From Thereva unica (taxonomy: Eukaryota; Arthropoda; Insecta; Diptera; Therevidae), in assembly GCA_949987705.1 (NCBI GenBank), contig OX465282.1, forward strand, positions 129,686,687-129,750,686: 64,000 bases of DNA, written 5' to 3'. This document shows positions 1-12,830 of the stretch, one piece after another. Within the stretch, counting starts at the first letter, position 1; each line of letters starts with the position of its first letter. Below the pieces are notes generated by a model. The model was given only the letters and a program-made list of their open reading frames with translations. It did no database searches and had not been told where the DNA came from. The translations under genes and the position numbers were made by a program.

Positions 1-3000
1 CGGTATCAGTATCGAAACTCTAACAACTCTATCATTATTTCATATGCTATTAGCGACCTTTGTCTTTATCTCGTAAACTAAACTGTAGCGCTATATAAGC
101 TTTTATTGAAAACTCTGCTTCATTATCAATCCATGCATGCTTATTTATATTATTGTTTTGAGAGTGAAAAAAAAAATACTAAAAAATATAGTTTTAAAGC
201 GACACCCGCACGAATTAATGGTCACATCAGGCAAGAAAAACCCGAATCATGAATTAAAGCTAACAACAAGTCCCACCAAGAAATTTCTTACCTTTCATAA
301 ATAACCTTAACGAGATCTAAAAGCCATTATGGCAAAAGTCGCTAATCACTGCAAGAAAACAGCTATTAATTGGGTCAGCAATTCCCGAGAACCTGTTGAA
401 ATCTAAATCACCTCAATCCATCTAAATGTAGTCGACGATAAATAGCACGACATTTGTTACTTCACCCGGGAGCGATCGGATTTGACCAACTTTAAACAAT
501 CCCAAGGACCAACTTGCCCCCAATCCCACTGACTTCACAAGTTAACTACACTGTGGACCGATTTGAGAGCAATCGTTTCAAGTCAAACTTGAAGTAAAAG
601 AAATTTTTCCAATAATTTCTCCCGAGGAGTACCCAGTCACCAGCACCATCAACAACAACAACAACAAATGCCAATCGTAAGAACCAATCCAGCATAGGAG
701 CAAGAAATACAACAACAATTCCAAGGATAAGAGGAACTTTTGCGAACCCGGCTCCCCAGTTGCTGGCGGATACTCCTGCGTAAATCCTGACTACCGCTCC
801 GCAAAGACTGCTTGCAATGGCTTTCCTTGATTGAATCAATTGAGTCAGAAAGTATTGTGCTTGGGGCTCCTTCTTCGGTGGGCCTAGAGGAAATGGGGAA
901 AAAAATGAAAAACCTTAAGGATCTAAATCGATTTTCCGAGTCATTACCCTTCCAGGACTTGTTTTACATTCGCGCCCAGCCAAAGGAAAACCGTTCGGTG
1001 TGAAGTTTCATGTTTGTATGGCGAATGCCGCTTCAAGATTAGGAAGAAACATCGAGGACTCTGTGGCTGGTGGAGAACAGTCGAGCATCGTACAGGAGTT
1101 AACAAATCTCGGAACATTCCGTTCGGTTGTTGAGGGCTGTTGAGTCACTTAATAAATTATGCTGCAGTGAGACCGCGGTTTTGTAGTGAAATTTCAATGA
1201 TGTAGCAAAATGCCATGGACGTGAGGACACACCAGCAGTAATGATGGTCATTTGTTATAAATTCCTTTCGATGTTGGCCTATTTGTTGCCAAAGGGCGTG
1301 ACAGGTCGAGATGGATCTGGTTTTACACTACCAAGGTCCATTAGCCTACTCTAGCACTTACTAAAATAATATTGGAATTGGTTGTGCTTTGATCCGGATC
1401 TAAAAATGGGTGTATGTAACAAATATTGAATGGTTTGACATATTAAAACAAAACACTTGCATTGTAACAAAACAGAGTGCAAACTCTCTTTCAATAAGCA
1501 ATTGAAACCCATCTTAACGTAGTCATAACTTCAGATGAAGTATGCAAAAACAAGCACAAAAAAAATCTTTTGAAATCTGACGAGAAAAAAAGTCAATCTT
1601 TGGGTGACCCTCCTCAACAGAAGATCTTCCATTCTAAATACAAATATAAGATAACAATGGAGATTACATGCCAAGGATGACTCGTGCATTAGACAAGGAT
1701 TTTAAGGCGAATACAAAAACAATTTGTGACTTTACAAAAATCAGGAAAGTAGCTGAGCTTTTTACAAATACGAGGATACTTACCTGCCAAGGAGACGAGA
1801 AGTGGATCGTTGATTTTGAGTGGGATTTTTTTGACGTTAAACATCGACAATTGGTAAATGTCTATAAGAGGTCGTTCAGGATGATAGAGAGACACCAAAA
1901 AAACAAATCAAATTGAGTTGACCAGCCCACACAAGAAGTTTTTTGTTGACAATTTTTTAAGGTATTTAATATTGGCTCTAATGATGTTGTGTAGATATAA
2001 CTAATATTGCTTTAATATGTCGTATTTCAGAGAGTAGCTGCTCATACAAAACCCTGAAATGTTAGTTTGACACTCTATAAACGAAATTTCCTTTAACAAT
2101 TTTTTACAGTTCGACCAAAGCAAACGGTTCTTATTTTGCCAACAACACAGTAACAAAATGTAACTAGTTTGGCCGAAGGAGTTTTGATATACTCAAAACA
2201 AAAACCAGTTCAGTATTTCACAACCTTGCGCAATCATTCGTTTTTGGGAATTCGGCCACGAGAAAAATTTCAGTTGTAACAAGTAAAATCTGCAAATATG
2301 GAAAAAGATTCTTGAAGTTTTATTAAAGGAGAATGCAAATTTTGGTACCCACCTCCAATAGCTATGTGTAATACGTCTTTTTGAGCTGAATATAAGTTAC
2401 TATGGCGCCTAGCTCGAAATCTTTGCCCATTCTTAGTAATACGGTCAGAACTGTACAAAGATAGAGTTTTGTATTTCCATGAATGCAGAATGCAGAATTC
2501 CTCCACGTATCTATGAGGATAAAAGAGAACCATAGCTTATCAACTTTTGGAGTTGTGAGTCGCCAAATTCGAAACTTTGGGTTTTTTACCAAAAATGTCA
2601 ACTTCACCTACCTCTTTCTCCAAAAAATAAAGTTTTAAAGCTCGACTGCAAGAAAAACCAATCCCATGATACACAAAAAATGATGAAATAATTGTTTGTA
2701 ATTCTTAACAACATTTATCCAATCAGAATTTAGAAAGAAGAATCGCATTTGAAGACGAGAAGTGGAAGTGGAGGTGCGATCAATAACGTTTTCATAGTGG
2801 TCACTGGCACAGTCCTTGAAGGGATGCGCTAATACGAGCTGGAGTACCAAGCCAAGATATAAAGTTGTCGTGTCGAGAGCTGGATGGCAATGGATAGTTC
2901 TTTAATCATCAGCTGTACGGTTGTTATTCAGTTGTATAAGAGGCCTTATCCTAATACAAAGTTTTTGTCAGAATGGGAGCCCCATGCCGAACCAACCTCT

Positions 3001-5006
3001 GTGGCACCATCAGAGGGCCAAGGCCGGGCATGCCAGAGTGGAAATGGAGAGCCGCACGGAGGACACCCGAGCCCCACTTCGAAATCTCCTTGCCAACAGA
3101 CTAAAGGCAGGACTGTGGTCAGGAACCCGGGTTGGCTAGGATTACCATGGCAGTGGTACGTTGTTTAACGAGACCCTGTCCGAAAAGTCAATTCTAAGAT
3201 ACTAAGATACACTATGCGGACTGCTGAGCCTGTTCCAGCGGTCTTGCCTACAAATAGGCAAAATTAAGATGTAAATTTCGCATTATATAAAATATTTATC
3301 ATACCACTTAACCAATTTTAAGATCGTATAAGAATAGGGACGAAATTCGAATTTCTGTGCAACATCTAAATTTACTTATTTACTCGTAGGACTTCTAGTT
3401 TTGGAAATCAGGCGAAAAATCAACCTCGCTACGACTATTCGACCATCTAAACTAATACAAAAACCCTTCCAAGAATTGGAACGCAAGTCAAATACTCCAC
3501 CGGAGGGCACATAAATGAATGCTTATTATTATTCAAAAAAATCAAAAACGAAACCCCCAAGCTCCAAAACCACCCAAGACCAACAAGCGCGAAAGCTCAC
3601 GCAAGATACAAACTCAAACCCAAACGAGAAAGCTCACCTAAAACACAGCGAAGTTCCCCCAGATGATGCTCGCTTCCATCTCAGGCCACATCCACACCCG
3701 TGACTACAATCTATGACATCAGTACACCAGAATCAACTTCGCTATACTACTAGTTTATTTAATTATTATGCAGTGCAATTTATTTGAGAATTTCTTACCT
3801 TGCACGGGAGAGTAAAAAATAAATATTTATGACGTTAGTAGTAAGAAGGTTGATCAACTTAGCCACTCATTTCTTACAACTGTTAGTTCTTTCAGATTAG
3901 TTCGGGAAAGAAAACATAACACAGGTCATTTATGATCGCATTGTGGATAAGGAAAATAACATTGGCCCAACAGCTAAATAGTTTTCGGCGATGAATTTTA
4001 CGGACAAATAATAAGGCAGAGCCGTCATACTGCCGTCATACTATATTTGCTGTAAAATCCCTTTTGAATGTTTTTGGATATAAACAACAACCAAGGTGAA
4101 CACTCCGCTTTGTTTCTGAAATGGAGTTGGTACTCTTTGACAAAATCGAGGACCAAAAAAGCTTGACTAAAATGATTCGCTAAAGACAAGGGCATGCCAG
4201 ACCATGTATCTTAAACCATGAACTCATACTCAACTTCATTAACGGGAACATTTAATTCATGCTTGATTGGGACCGCAAGAATGGTGTCGAAAAAATATAA
4301 GTGCCTGATCTCGATTGAAACCTGCATTGTCCGTCTCAGCCTTAACAGCAATTCTCTACTTCTTATCCAATTGTCTATTTACACATAAGCCTTCTACGTC
4401 GATGATATTAGTTAAGGCCCCCTATCTATCCATATGAATGGAACGGGGTCACGTCAAAGTTGGGTAAACACAGATGAGCTCGTACAACGTGATAAGATGC
4501 CAGTTGCTATATGTTGTCGCCGAGCCAATGGACTAATGGTTCTGTTGAATTACCATTGGATGGGAACTGATGGTAGACTAAAACTGAGCAATGGTGATGG
4601 CATACACTATGGCACTTTTATGGAATCTGGATTGTTATATTCATCCTTATCAGGTTCAATTGGCTTTTCAGGACTAAGTGCACCTTTAATATCGAAATTT
4701 TCAGAACGGTATTCCGGAAATAAATTTCAATAGTGGCGTCCTGCTAGCGCATCTTTTCTCTATATTTCACATAACGTACTTTCTTAAGCATATTTTTTCT
4801 CTTTTATATAATAAAACATCGAAACATAAATTCCATATAAAATTACAAAATGCTTTCCATGGAACCCGGTTGCTTTTAGAAAATAAATGTGGTGAAACGA
4901 AATTACTTTCTAAACAACCTAAGTTGGTGCGGTTTCAATGGCTTAAAGTTAAGTGCTTCAGTAGAACCCATAAATTTTGAAAGTAAAATTATCATAAATC
5001 AAATCC
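1..5006. other. unassigned AT-rich DNA
   Basis: I recognise no gene, RNA or element here. Short open frames occur (for example 546-839 minus, which is hydrophobic, 1668-1916 plus and 4434-4733 plus), but none has a family motif, convincing splice sites or a repeat partner in the window. A GC-richer patch at about 2970-3165 stands out from its surroundings without an identifiable origin. Introns or regulatory DNA of a host gene cannot be excluded. Confidence 0.4.
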
Positions 5007-5012
5007 ACTAAC

Positions 5013-5451
5013 CTCTAAAATAAAGACCATTGTAATAATATTTCCCATCCGGCATTAACCGATTTACCTTGTGAAATTTACTAAGAGCACAAAATACATC
5101 TAAATTAAACTTCCAAATCTGTGCCTCAACCCCGGAAAGCTCCAGTTTCTTCCCAAATAAACCCGCAGCAGAACTAACAGGCATTAAATCTAAAACTCCA
5201 CAAAACACCAACAAGGACTCGTCCAATTCTGCCTGATCATCATTTCTAAAAGCTCGCTGATTAACAATCCATAAAATGCCATCCAAATTGAATCCAACTT
5301 CAATCATAATCTTCCGCCCCAACAGGCAGGGCCTTTGCAATTTGCAAAATACCGATTTTTTGAGTTTCACACTTGCCGGGATTCCGCCCGGCATACCCCC
5401 GCCCGACATAATAAAATTCTCAATTTGAGCCGAATTCGATTTCACATCCAC
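5013..5451 (-). CDS. candidate host-gene first exon, unknown protein
   Basis: The minus strand is open for 146 codons from an ATG at 5451 and ends in a strong 5' splice site, AGAG|GTTAGT, with the GT at 5012-5011. Codon 15 is a second Met that begins a Gly/Pro-rich stretch (MSGGGMPGGIP), so translation could start at either. The rest looks like a soluble folded domain: mixed hydrophobic and charged segments, two short Cys-containing strands, no signal peptide and no membrane helix. I do not recognise the family, and no continuation exon is evident within the next few kilobases toward position 1. The GC content is above that of the flanks and it resembles no transposon in the window, which favours a host gene. 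An element-derived exon is the alternative. Confidence 0.45.
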
Positions 5452-6164
5452 GCGCCAGGGTGACTCGGCACAATTTTACCCGTACAATGGCGGTGGCAAG
5501 TGTGGGAGTCGGGACTGCGAGGGGCCGGGGGTGGGGATGTTATCAATATTTCATGGCCGTCGTTTATTTTTATGGTTCGCCGAATTTCTCTTCTAATGAA
5601 TTTTCGCTGGCATTTCGGGTGTCATGGAATGCCCCTAAAAGGTTTCCGTGTAATTGAAAACAGTCAAAGGAGCGAGATTCGGCGGGAACGTTATAAAAAT
5701 ATGATTTCGATTGCCTCAAATATTAATTAGTTACCTAAAAGGAGGAGGAAAAAATGGGGGGCATGAATATCGAACGACAAGTGGAGGATTCGTGGGTGCA
5801 GTTAAACCCTATTTCAGTTTCAATTTAGTTCTGGAAGAGAGCGATTAAGTATCTAAGCCAGATTTTCATTCTGCACCCAGTTAAAGGGCATTTTATAGCC
5901 ATTGTCGTTTATTTATGCAGATTGGAGTTGTCCTAAATTGTTGATCGTTTTGCACGCAGTTAGGAGTTTCGTAGCTGTTCGCACTCAATTATTTGTTATA
6001 TAATCGGTTCATCGATCGATAACATAAAAAGAGTGTGGGTGAATCTTGTGGTTCGAAATAACGTAAGAGCTATTAGGTTAGGAAAAATTCCTACCTTAAG
6101 GCTAATGCTTGCGTGTGAAACTTTAACCCTGACTGAAGCCACCTCCTTCAATTCCTTTTAGTTG

Positions 6165-6420
6165 GAACCTCGTTTTCTTAGGGATTAAGGCATCCGGCTA
6201 CCCTCCCAGAGGTCTGTGATTCGATTCCGCGCAGCGGCTATTCCTTAGTCTTTCACTTAGTCGCCGAAGTCAGTGTTCTGTCGCGGCAGTATAGGACAAA
6301 AGTGGTTGGCGTAACAACAGGCGTATTTGTGAACATGAAAAAACTCCCTGCGGAACAGCTTTACGGCATTTTAGCATTCAGCTACTACGGCTAGGTATTT
6401 CCTCTTTCATTCTTCCTTTT
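6165..6420 (+). repeat. tRNA-related SINE, diverged
   Basis: Positions 6180-6235 resemble the tRNA-like head of the SINE at 24225-24302 (opposite strand). Both carry TAAGGC, then CCGGCTAC or CTGGCTAC, then TCCCAGAGGTC, then a B-box-like GATTCGATTCC or GTTCGAATCC. The downstream body differs from that SINE, so this may be another subfamily or a recombined copy. Pol III promoter function is inferred only from the box motifs. No poly(A) tail or TSD was found. Confidence 0.45.
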
Positions 6421-6775
6421 AGACTCATCCAGCTTAACCCCCCTATTCTAAAATTGTGACCAGTCATAAGTCACAAGCTTTGGCGAATCACGTTTACTTC
6501 TTATGAGCTTCTTATTTTGGTTTCTATATCAATGTTGACTTAAGTTACGACTACTTCACTTCTACTTCGCTTCCACGTTATATTTCATTTAGTAAATACC
6601 TTCAAGCTGAGACCCACCACACACTTGTAACTGCGTTGGGACTTGTGGCGGTTTTAAGAATATGAGGGTTAATCTCGTGTGGACTAATCTAATCTCGTAG
6701 TCTTTTCCGCCTTATATCACACATGCTCAGCTCACTGCATATAGTCCAGCATATTCTCAGATTTTAGCCCAATGT

Positions 6776-6949
6776 GCAAAGAATTACATTGCACTACTAG
6801 CAGAGGCCGCAACAACTGGGAGATCCTGGTCAGAGCTGAGAGCTGTCGCGCAAAACAGAGTCCGCTGGAGGGCAACTGTTTCCGCCCTATGTCCCATGAG
6901 GGATTAAAGGGGCACAAAGAAAAAAAAGAAAGAAGAAGCAAAGAATTAC
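6776..6949 (+). mobile_element. 5'-truncated RTE-type LINE insertion with TSD
   Basis: The 150 bp at 6788-6937 nearly match the last coding bases and 3' tail of the RTE element at 26841-28567 (compare 28430-28560), with only a few substitutions over about 105 aligned bases. It is flanked by a perfect 12-bp TSD, GCAAAGAATTAC, at 6776-6787 and 6938-6949, and ends in an A/G-rich tail. This is the classic outcome of target-primed reverse transcription that stopped early. It encodes only the C-terminal tail of the polyprotein and is inactive. Confidence 0.9.
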
Positions 6950-7079
6950 TGCAACAAGCAGATGGTACATGAACCACAAGCAGTCAGAAGTTATTGAAAC
7001 TCTTGCTTGATACTCACTTACTTGGCTCGACTTATCTTGCTGCATCCGCAGAAACAGGTTTTAGGAGTCCAACTAGTGA

Positions 7080-8420
7080 ATATAGGTATCATCGACAGAC
7101 TGATAAACAGGGATTTGCTCATATCGGCCATAGAAGGCTTTAAGCCTTATAAAACACCTGGACACGACGGAATTTATCCTATTGAAATTCCGAAAGTCAG
7201 TGACCTAATTCTGGGGCGGGTTCGTGTATGGCGAACGACGATAGTCGAACGAAAAAAAATTGAAGTCGAAAAATTTTGGCGACGAAAATTTTAGCGTTCG
7301 CGTAAGTCGAAAGAAAATTGTTCGTGTCCTAATGCAAAAACTCGATAACCCAAGACCTTTCGAGTGCCTTTCGTCGGCTTCAGACGAAAATTTTCAATTT
7401 TTTCGACTTACGCGAACCCGAGACGAAAAAGAATTTTCGTTTTCGACATACACGAACCGGCCCCAGGTCTGGCTTGCAGCCATCTATAGGAGGTCTCTTC
7501 GCCTAAGCTACATTCCAACTTCCTGGAACGTAGCGAAGGTGGCTTCACCACAATCCAAAGGACTTGATTATATGTCTCACATGAAGATTCATATTAAGCA
7601 AAGCATTGATAGAAAATTGCTTTGTCCCTCGAAGGATGCCTACACGAACCGTAAACCGGTAAAGACTGCTTTCCACTCTCTGGTAGCGACCAATGACATA
7701 TTCCTTGAATTCAAGGAGTCCATTTTTGCTGCATTGGACACTCTTCGTCATTGGGCTACTACAAAGGGTCTTAGCGTTAACCCAGAAGGCTTCTCTTGAT
7801 GGACTCCATATTCATATGGTCACTCATTCATCCTTAGGAGGTTCGCGAACAACCTAGATTACACTACACCTAAGTGGACCTTGGAGAAAGGTTTCAATAC
7901 CATCATGCCAGCCAAAGATGACTGGACGGATGGTGTTATCCCGACTACTTCATTATGTATCTACACAGATGGCTCAAAAATTGGGAACAGAGTAGATTGC
8001 GTGAGTAGGTTTCAGGCACTGGGACCTGGGAGGCTGAGTGGCTGAAAAATAGTATATCTCATAGATATGCATGTATTCTATCGCATAGCCAGGTGGCCCT
8101 CAAGGCTCTTAGTTCTGTCGTTACAGCATCCACGACTGTTCTGAACTGCCGCAGATCTCTGTGTGAGACTGAGACTGCTACTCAGTTTGATATAATTCTG
8201 TGTTGGGTTCCTGGACACAGGGAAATTAGGGGAAACTGCAGGGCAGATGGGCCTGCTAGAGAGGCAACCTAAGTGGAAAGGATACCCCGCTTAACCCGGA
8301 TGGGAATGCCTTTAGCCACATATAAACTGGCTGTGAGAAAAATCAGCTTAGGTCGAGGCGGGACGGGAATCTCCCTACAATTACGGGCGTATACTGAGCC
8401 TATTCAGATCAGGTAAGTAC
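7080..8420 (+). pseudogene. Loa/R1-type LINE pol relic (RT and RNase H)
   Basis: The plus strand encodes a broken non-LTR retrotransposon polyprotein. Around 7130-7210 is the RT-N motif (GFKPYKTPGHDGIYP). At 7465-7540 a WLAAIYRRSLRL..YIPTSWNVAKV block follows, then after a deletion SIDRKLLCPSKDAYT at about 7600 and a TTKGLSVNPE block near 7770 that normally lies downstream of the YADD box; the YADD itself is missing. RNase H follows: IYTDGS near 7965 (first catalytic Asp), a SQVALKALSS block near 8090 and WVPGHREIRGN near 8210. Many stops and frameshifts interrupt it, and a MITE (7211-7466) splits the RT. This is an old, dead copy distinct from the Loa-type copy at 11809-14362. Family assignment rests on motif order. 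Confidence 0.75.
7211..7466. mobile_element. palindromic MITE inside LINE relic
   Basis: Terminal inverted repeats GGGGCGGGTTCGTGTATG (7213-7230) and CATACACGAACCGGCCCC (7447-7464) bound about 250 bp. Internal blocks such as GCGTAAGTCGAAA and its complement TTTCGACTTACGCG continue the pairing, so most of the element could fold into one hairpin. It has no coding capacity. It lies between two halves of the RT coding sequence and shifts the frame. A TSD is not clear, so the superfamily is unassigned. Confidence 0.7.
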
Positions 8421-11400
8421 TTTTGCTTTATTTTGGACCCGCAGTTAACGCAGCTGGGTCAACATTGGGAAACCACAAAGAGCACCAGTATAGGAGGATG
8501 AGACTTGAAGCCACACTTGGGTCGTTGGATCTTCGTGAGAGTGATAAGAAGTGCTGTATACCAGTGCTGATTTACAACTCTCATGTTTCGGTCTTGCAAA
8601 GGAATACAAAATCCAGACTAAGCAAAAGAGTGCCATGTTGCGGAGTTATGGAGGCTCTGTCCACAGCCATGCCTTCGAAAATTAATTTCAACTCGAGTTT
8701 CAATGTCCAGATATTCTCCAGAAAGGGATTGGAAATCTTCCTCAAAATCGCACACGCACTGCTACCGACTTACCTGCGCCTTGACGGACTACACTCTTCA
8801 CATGGTCCACCGTCCGCATCTGTCCGCAATATTGCGTGCCGTGTGAAGCCAGCTTTACATATCACGAGCAGATTTTCGCTTTCACCCTCGCACCCCCAGC
8901 CCTGCATCAAAGAGGTTATCCGCCATTATCGAAAATGGCTCCCCCACATACTCTTTACATATTAAAACCAAAATTAAAAGGGTAAAAGGGTCGTTTAGAA
9001 AACTTGTCTTTATCTCTTGGTCAATATGTACATATATCAAACTAAAAAAAATTTCATACGTAAGAGCCGGAGATCATACAAGTTAAAACATTCGTGGACA
9101 TCTCTCTTTGCTTATTCTTTTTTTACCAGTTTGAATTATATCTACTATCAGACAAAATTAATGATATGACTATCATCTGGGAGCAAAAAGGGTTGTATGT
9201 TAACCTTTGGTCTTTCACATAACATAAACAACTCCATGATATAATACATTGGTAAAATGAAGTTAATCCCAATCTTCGTAACCCAAAAGTCAATACCAGA
9301 ACTTTATTTATGGACTGGACAAAGCGTGTACAAAAGTTTTACAGCTAATGAAGAAAATGGAGTTTCAATTTATTCTACTAGGTCAGACTGCAACATCCTG
9401 ATTACTTGTTGTAAATTTTAATAGTTGTAATCCTGAATAAACATCGATGGTATTACTACAATACTGAAATATAAATTAGCTTACATACCCAAACATTAGT
9501 GGCGAAATTCCGTCCAGATTATTCTAGTAGCTTCCTTCACACACAAGAGTGTTGTTATCTTCACAAAATTCCTTAACAAATTTCTCCTATGAAATATTAA
9601 AGCATTAACTTGCTGGATGCTTCCGGACTAATATTCCATCATGGATTTTCCCCAATTCCGTCTTAATAGCTCTTAATGCAAATATAGAATTTTCCACATG
9701 GCATGTCCCAACTCCTAAGTATGTCACTTCAATGTGCAAACTATTTCTAAAATTGCTTTCAATCTGGTACAACAATCCTGGATCCATGAACGGCGTCTAG
9801 TGTCTGATGGTTTAACAAGTCATCATGACTTCGCCTTTCCAAATGCTACACTATCATCCTGCAGTGGTGGAGCTAAACGTCGACTTTAATTAGGTCGAAC
9901 AAAAATTTTTGACTTTAAAGTATTCGTCCCCATCTGCAAATGTACCCGATGGATATTTCTCACCTGGTGACGTAACAGGATAAATAAAATCTATTTTTAA
10001 TGGAAACATGCACCTCGTGGCACGTACCTAGTGCCATGCAATTCGATACAATTTGCACGGTTCGATGCCCTTTAAAAATGCAGTACTTTTAAATTTTTTT
10101 TCACTCCGGTCTCCATTCGGGGACTTCCACCATTAGAGCAAATATTCCCTGCAAAACTGGATAAAAGATTTTTCAAAATCACGTTTCGATCAAAATGCAA
10201 AAAAAAAACAAACAATTTTCAGGAACTTTAAAACCCAAATAATCCTGAAACTAACGATTCCATTTCAAAATGGCCAAGGTCCGTAATTTAACACCCTTGA
10301 AAGGACACTTGGTAGGGACTAAGCTATCCGTCAGTGGCGGACACTATCCCTGGGTGAGGTACGCATGTAGGTCAGCATCGATTTTGCATGGCCAGCGTGG
10401 ACAGCCCTGGTGATGATGATCAGAAACCAGAGAGCCAATGCCCATCTTCCCGGGCGTGTGGTGGGGGTGCAGTGCAGTCTGGGAGTGCAATTAGGCTTGG
10501 GCCGGGCTGCATCCATATGCATATGACTTTGGGGGACCAAATTGCAAATTGAAAATTGTTCGATAAATTAATTAATCGAATCCTTTTGTTGCACAACGCT
10601 GAAAATTTTATTTGCAGATATTTTCATTTGGGATTTGGCACCAAAGTATGGCTGCAAATAAAAGGGATGAAATGCATGAGGCTTTCTGATGAAAAACAAT
10701 AAACGGATGAGTTATTGATTTCTTTCTGGGTTTTTTGGTAGTAGGAGGGGGTGATTGGCTCAATTTCACGGAATTTGAAATTTATTGTATGCTCTCAAAA
10801 CCCGTTAATCATTTCCATAGTCTAAAGTAGAGCAATATTTATTTTAAAATATCCATCGTTAGAAAAAATCAATTTAGAAAATTAAATGGGAGCTTTTCAT
10901 ATACAAACATGTATGTATGTATGTATATCTTTGTGTGTATTTAAACATTGTGGTTTTTTAAATGCTAATTTGAATCCCTGATTTATCATGATTTACGTAA
11001 CAATTTAATAAGGGTTGTGGTTGATGATCTGCCAACTCTTTAATCACACTTTAATATCATGCTGTGTTGGGCATACGCGCCTTGGATTCGAAGTTAGAGC
11101 TTCTTTGGTTATATATGTATCTCTAAGGCTGCCATCCGTCCGGGCTTCCCAGTTTGGCCTAGTTTTGAGGGTTTCCGGGTTAAACCCGGGCACTTTTTGT
11201 GTGAGGAGTGACCCGATCAATTGAATGATAAGCAATCAATTAAAGCAAATCTTAGTTAAAAATGGATTCGTAATCAGTATTACAATAGAGTTACCCCTCT
11301 AGCATAAAAGGTGCACTTCTCAGCTGGGCTGAGAAACATTTACCATATTACATTACCATATTGCATAAAATATTAAAAACGTATAAGAGTACAAAACATC

Positions 11401-11450
11401 AAACAGAGAAGCGTGCAAAAGCAAAGAGGGAGTGGGGGACGTATGGAGTC
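8421..11450. other. unassigned DNA
   Basis: 8423-8965 (plus) is open for 180 codons but lacks a recognisable motif and may be eroded tail of the LINE relic just upstream. A (GTAT)n microsatellite sits at about 10911-10926. Apart from the possible exons at 9496-9787 nothing else is recognised. Confidence 0.4.
9496..9787 (-). CDS. possible host terminal exons, unknown protein
   Basis: Two minus-strand blocks look coding. The first, about 9605-9787, reads as a folded-domain fragment (YLGVGTCHVENSIFALRAIK). The second, 9496-9586, follows a plausible acceptor (TTTCATAG, AG at 9588-9587) and in one frame ends RIIWTEFRH then TAA. The interval between them is too short for a normal intron, so either the donor lies inside the first block or the locus is broken. 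I do not recognise the product. A chance pair of open frames remains possible. Confidence 0.25.
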
Positions 11451-11459
11451 ACGCCATAT

Positions 11460-11808
11460 TAATGAGTCCTTTTAAGGACAACTTCACTATTTAGAAAACT
11501 TAAAACACTCCTATTATAGTGAGTGCCATTAGAGGAATAAATGTGCAAGAGAGGTTCACCTCTCAGATTGTAGTTTTTCTTTCTAAATGACGTGCGGCTT
11601 CTTAAGAAACCTCAGTACACCTTGCCATTCATCAGCCGATGAACGAATATAACGTCAGCAGCGACCTCGTTAAGCAATTTAAGTCTGCTCTCATAAGGCG
11701 GAAGAGTAAGTGGGTTATCCCACGCGAGATGGCTGAGGGCAAATCGGACGAACTTCCTTTGGACCAATCCGATTTTACCAACATGGGGGGAGTAGTAAGG
11801 AGACCATA
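11460..11808 (-). pseudogene. LINE-X RT C-terminal fragment (distal part)
   Basis: On the minus strand the frame entering at 11808 reads VGKIGLVQRKFVRFAL, then LPPYESRLKLLNEVAADV, then VHRLMNGKV, before a stop near 11633. This is the conserved region after the RT thumb of Jockey/CR1-like LINEs. It continues the frame that breaks off at 14378, the Loa-type insertion lying between. Downstream bases to about 11460 fit a decayed C-terminus and 3' UTR. The product would be the C-terminal end of a LINE ORF2 protein. Confidence 0.8.
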
Positions 11809-11891
11809 TATATATATATATAGATTTTCGAGGGATACCGAATCAGACCACTATTTGCGGGTCCCTTTTCGTCCCTCTGCCTAGAGTCATC

Positions 11892-12830
11892 TTATTGGGG
11901 TTGCAGTGGGTTGTCCCATTGCTCCCTTGCTTCGACTCCCCTAGTTATCGCAAGCAGCTGATTGAAGGGAGTCTGCCTCATGTCCTCCATCCAATGGAGT
12001 CTAGTTATGGCAGCCCTTTTTCTCGCCACCGCCGGAGAGTGACACACTATGTGTGTGGCCGTCTCAGGTTCCTCCAGGCACATCCGACAGGTGTCATCCT
12101 CCAGAATTCCCATTCTTTTTAGGTGAAACCTGAAACATCCGTGTCCTGTAATCAGTGCCACCAACCATCTGAGGGTTCTCCTTTGCATATGCAGGATCTT
12201 TCTTCTGGCTGCGGTAATCGGCAACGTAAGCACCATCTTAGCCTGCCTACACGTGGTCATAGCGTCCCACCGTCTCCGGTGTTCCTCAGCGACCCATTTC
12301 TCGATGCAGTTCCTTACCAACCCTCTGCCAATGGCAGAGTATGGCTCCGGTCCCCAGAATTCCGAGGTTGACCCCTGTTTTGCCAGGTTGTCAGCCTTTT
12401 CGTTCCCATCGATGCCTGTATGTCCTCTAACCCAAGCTAGCGTCACGTTGTTTTGTTGCGCACACCTGTTCAGTTTTTGGACACATTCCAACGCCAGAGA
12501 CGCATTAATCTCTGTCTGATTCATGCGCTTAATCACAGCCTGATTGTCCAGTGCTATAAGGATACTTCTTCCCTGCACCTGACCATCATTTATGTGATTC
12601 AGCGCGTGCAGCAGGGCAAGCATTTCCGCCTGGTAGACTGAGGTGTAATTCCCCAAAGCCAGAGAGCAGGTCAGATTTAAGTCCTATGAGAAGACTCCCG
12701 CACCTGCTCTGCAGTCAATCATGGATCCGTCCGTGAAGATATATATATGTATGTCTTCCGGCCTCCCTTCCGGGAGCGTTCCGTTCCCTATGAGGGTTTT
12801 ATGATACCTTTCGGTCACCCTCATTTTTGT
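11892..12830 (-). pseudogene. Loa-type LINE RNase H and zinc-knuckle domain
   Basis: This is the C-terminal part of the LINE polyprotein, in a different frame from the RT just upstream. Catalytic residues follow the RNase H order: Asp in IFTDGS (about 12725), Glu in QAEMLALLHAL, Asp in IALDNQAVIKR and Asp in GNEKADNLAKQ. The conserved WVRGHTGIDGN is present. A CRMC..ETATHIVC knuckle and a KRMGILEDD segment close the protein, which ends at TAA 11892. One in-frame TAG (12684-12686) lies just after the first catalytic strand. Together with the frameshift this makes the copy non-functional. RNase H would remove RNA from the cDNA hybrid during integration. Confidence 0.85.

Noticed and set aside
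546..839. hydrophobic minus-strand frame as a membrane protein
   Set aside because: It has a GTTGTTGTTG-derived Val run, no family pattern and no splice or promoter support.
2884..3168. GC-richer open frames as a gene
   Set aside because: Two overlapping frames are equally open and neither shows a motif; base composition alone explains them.
10331..10540. minus-strand 69-codon frame
   Set aside because: It has low-complexity His/Thr/Pro content and no motif, and is likely chance.
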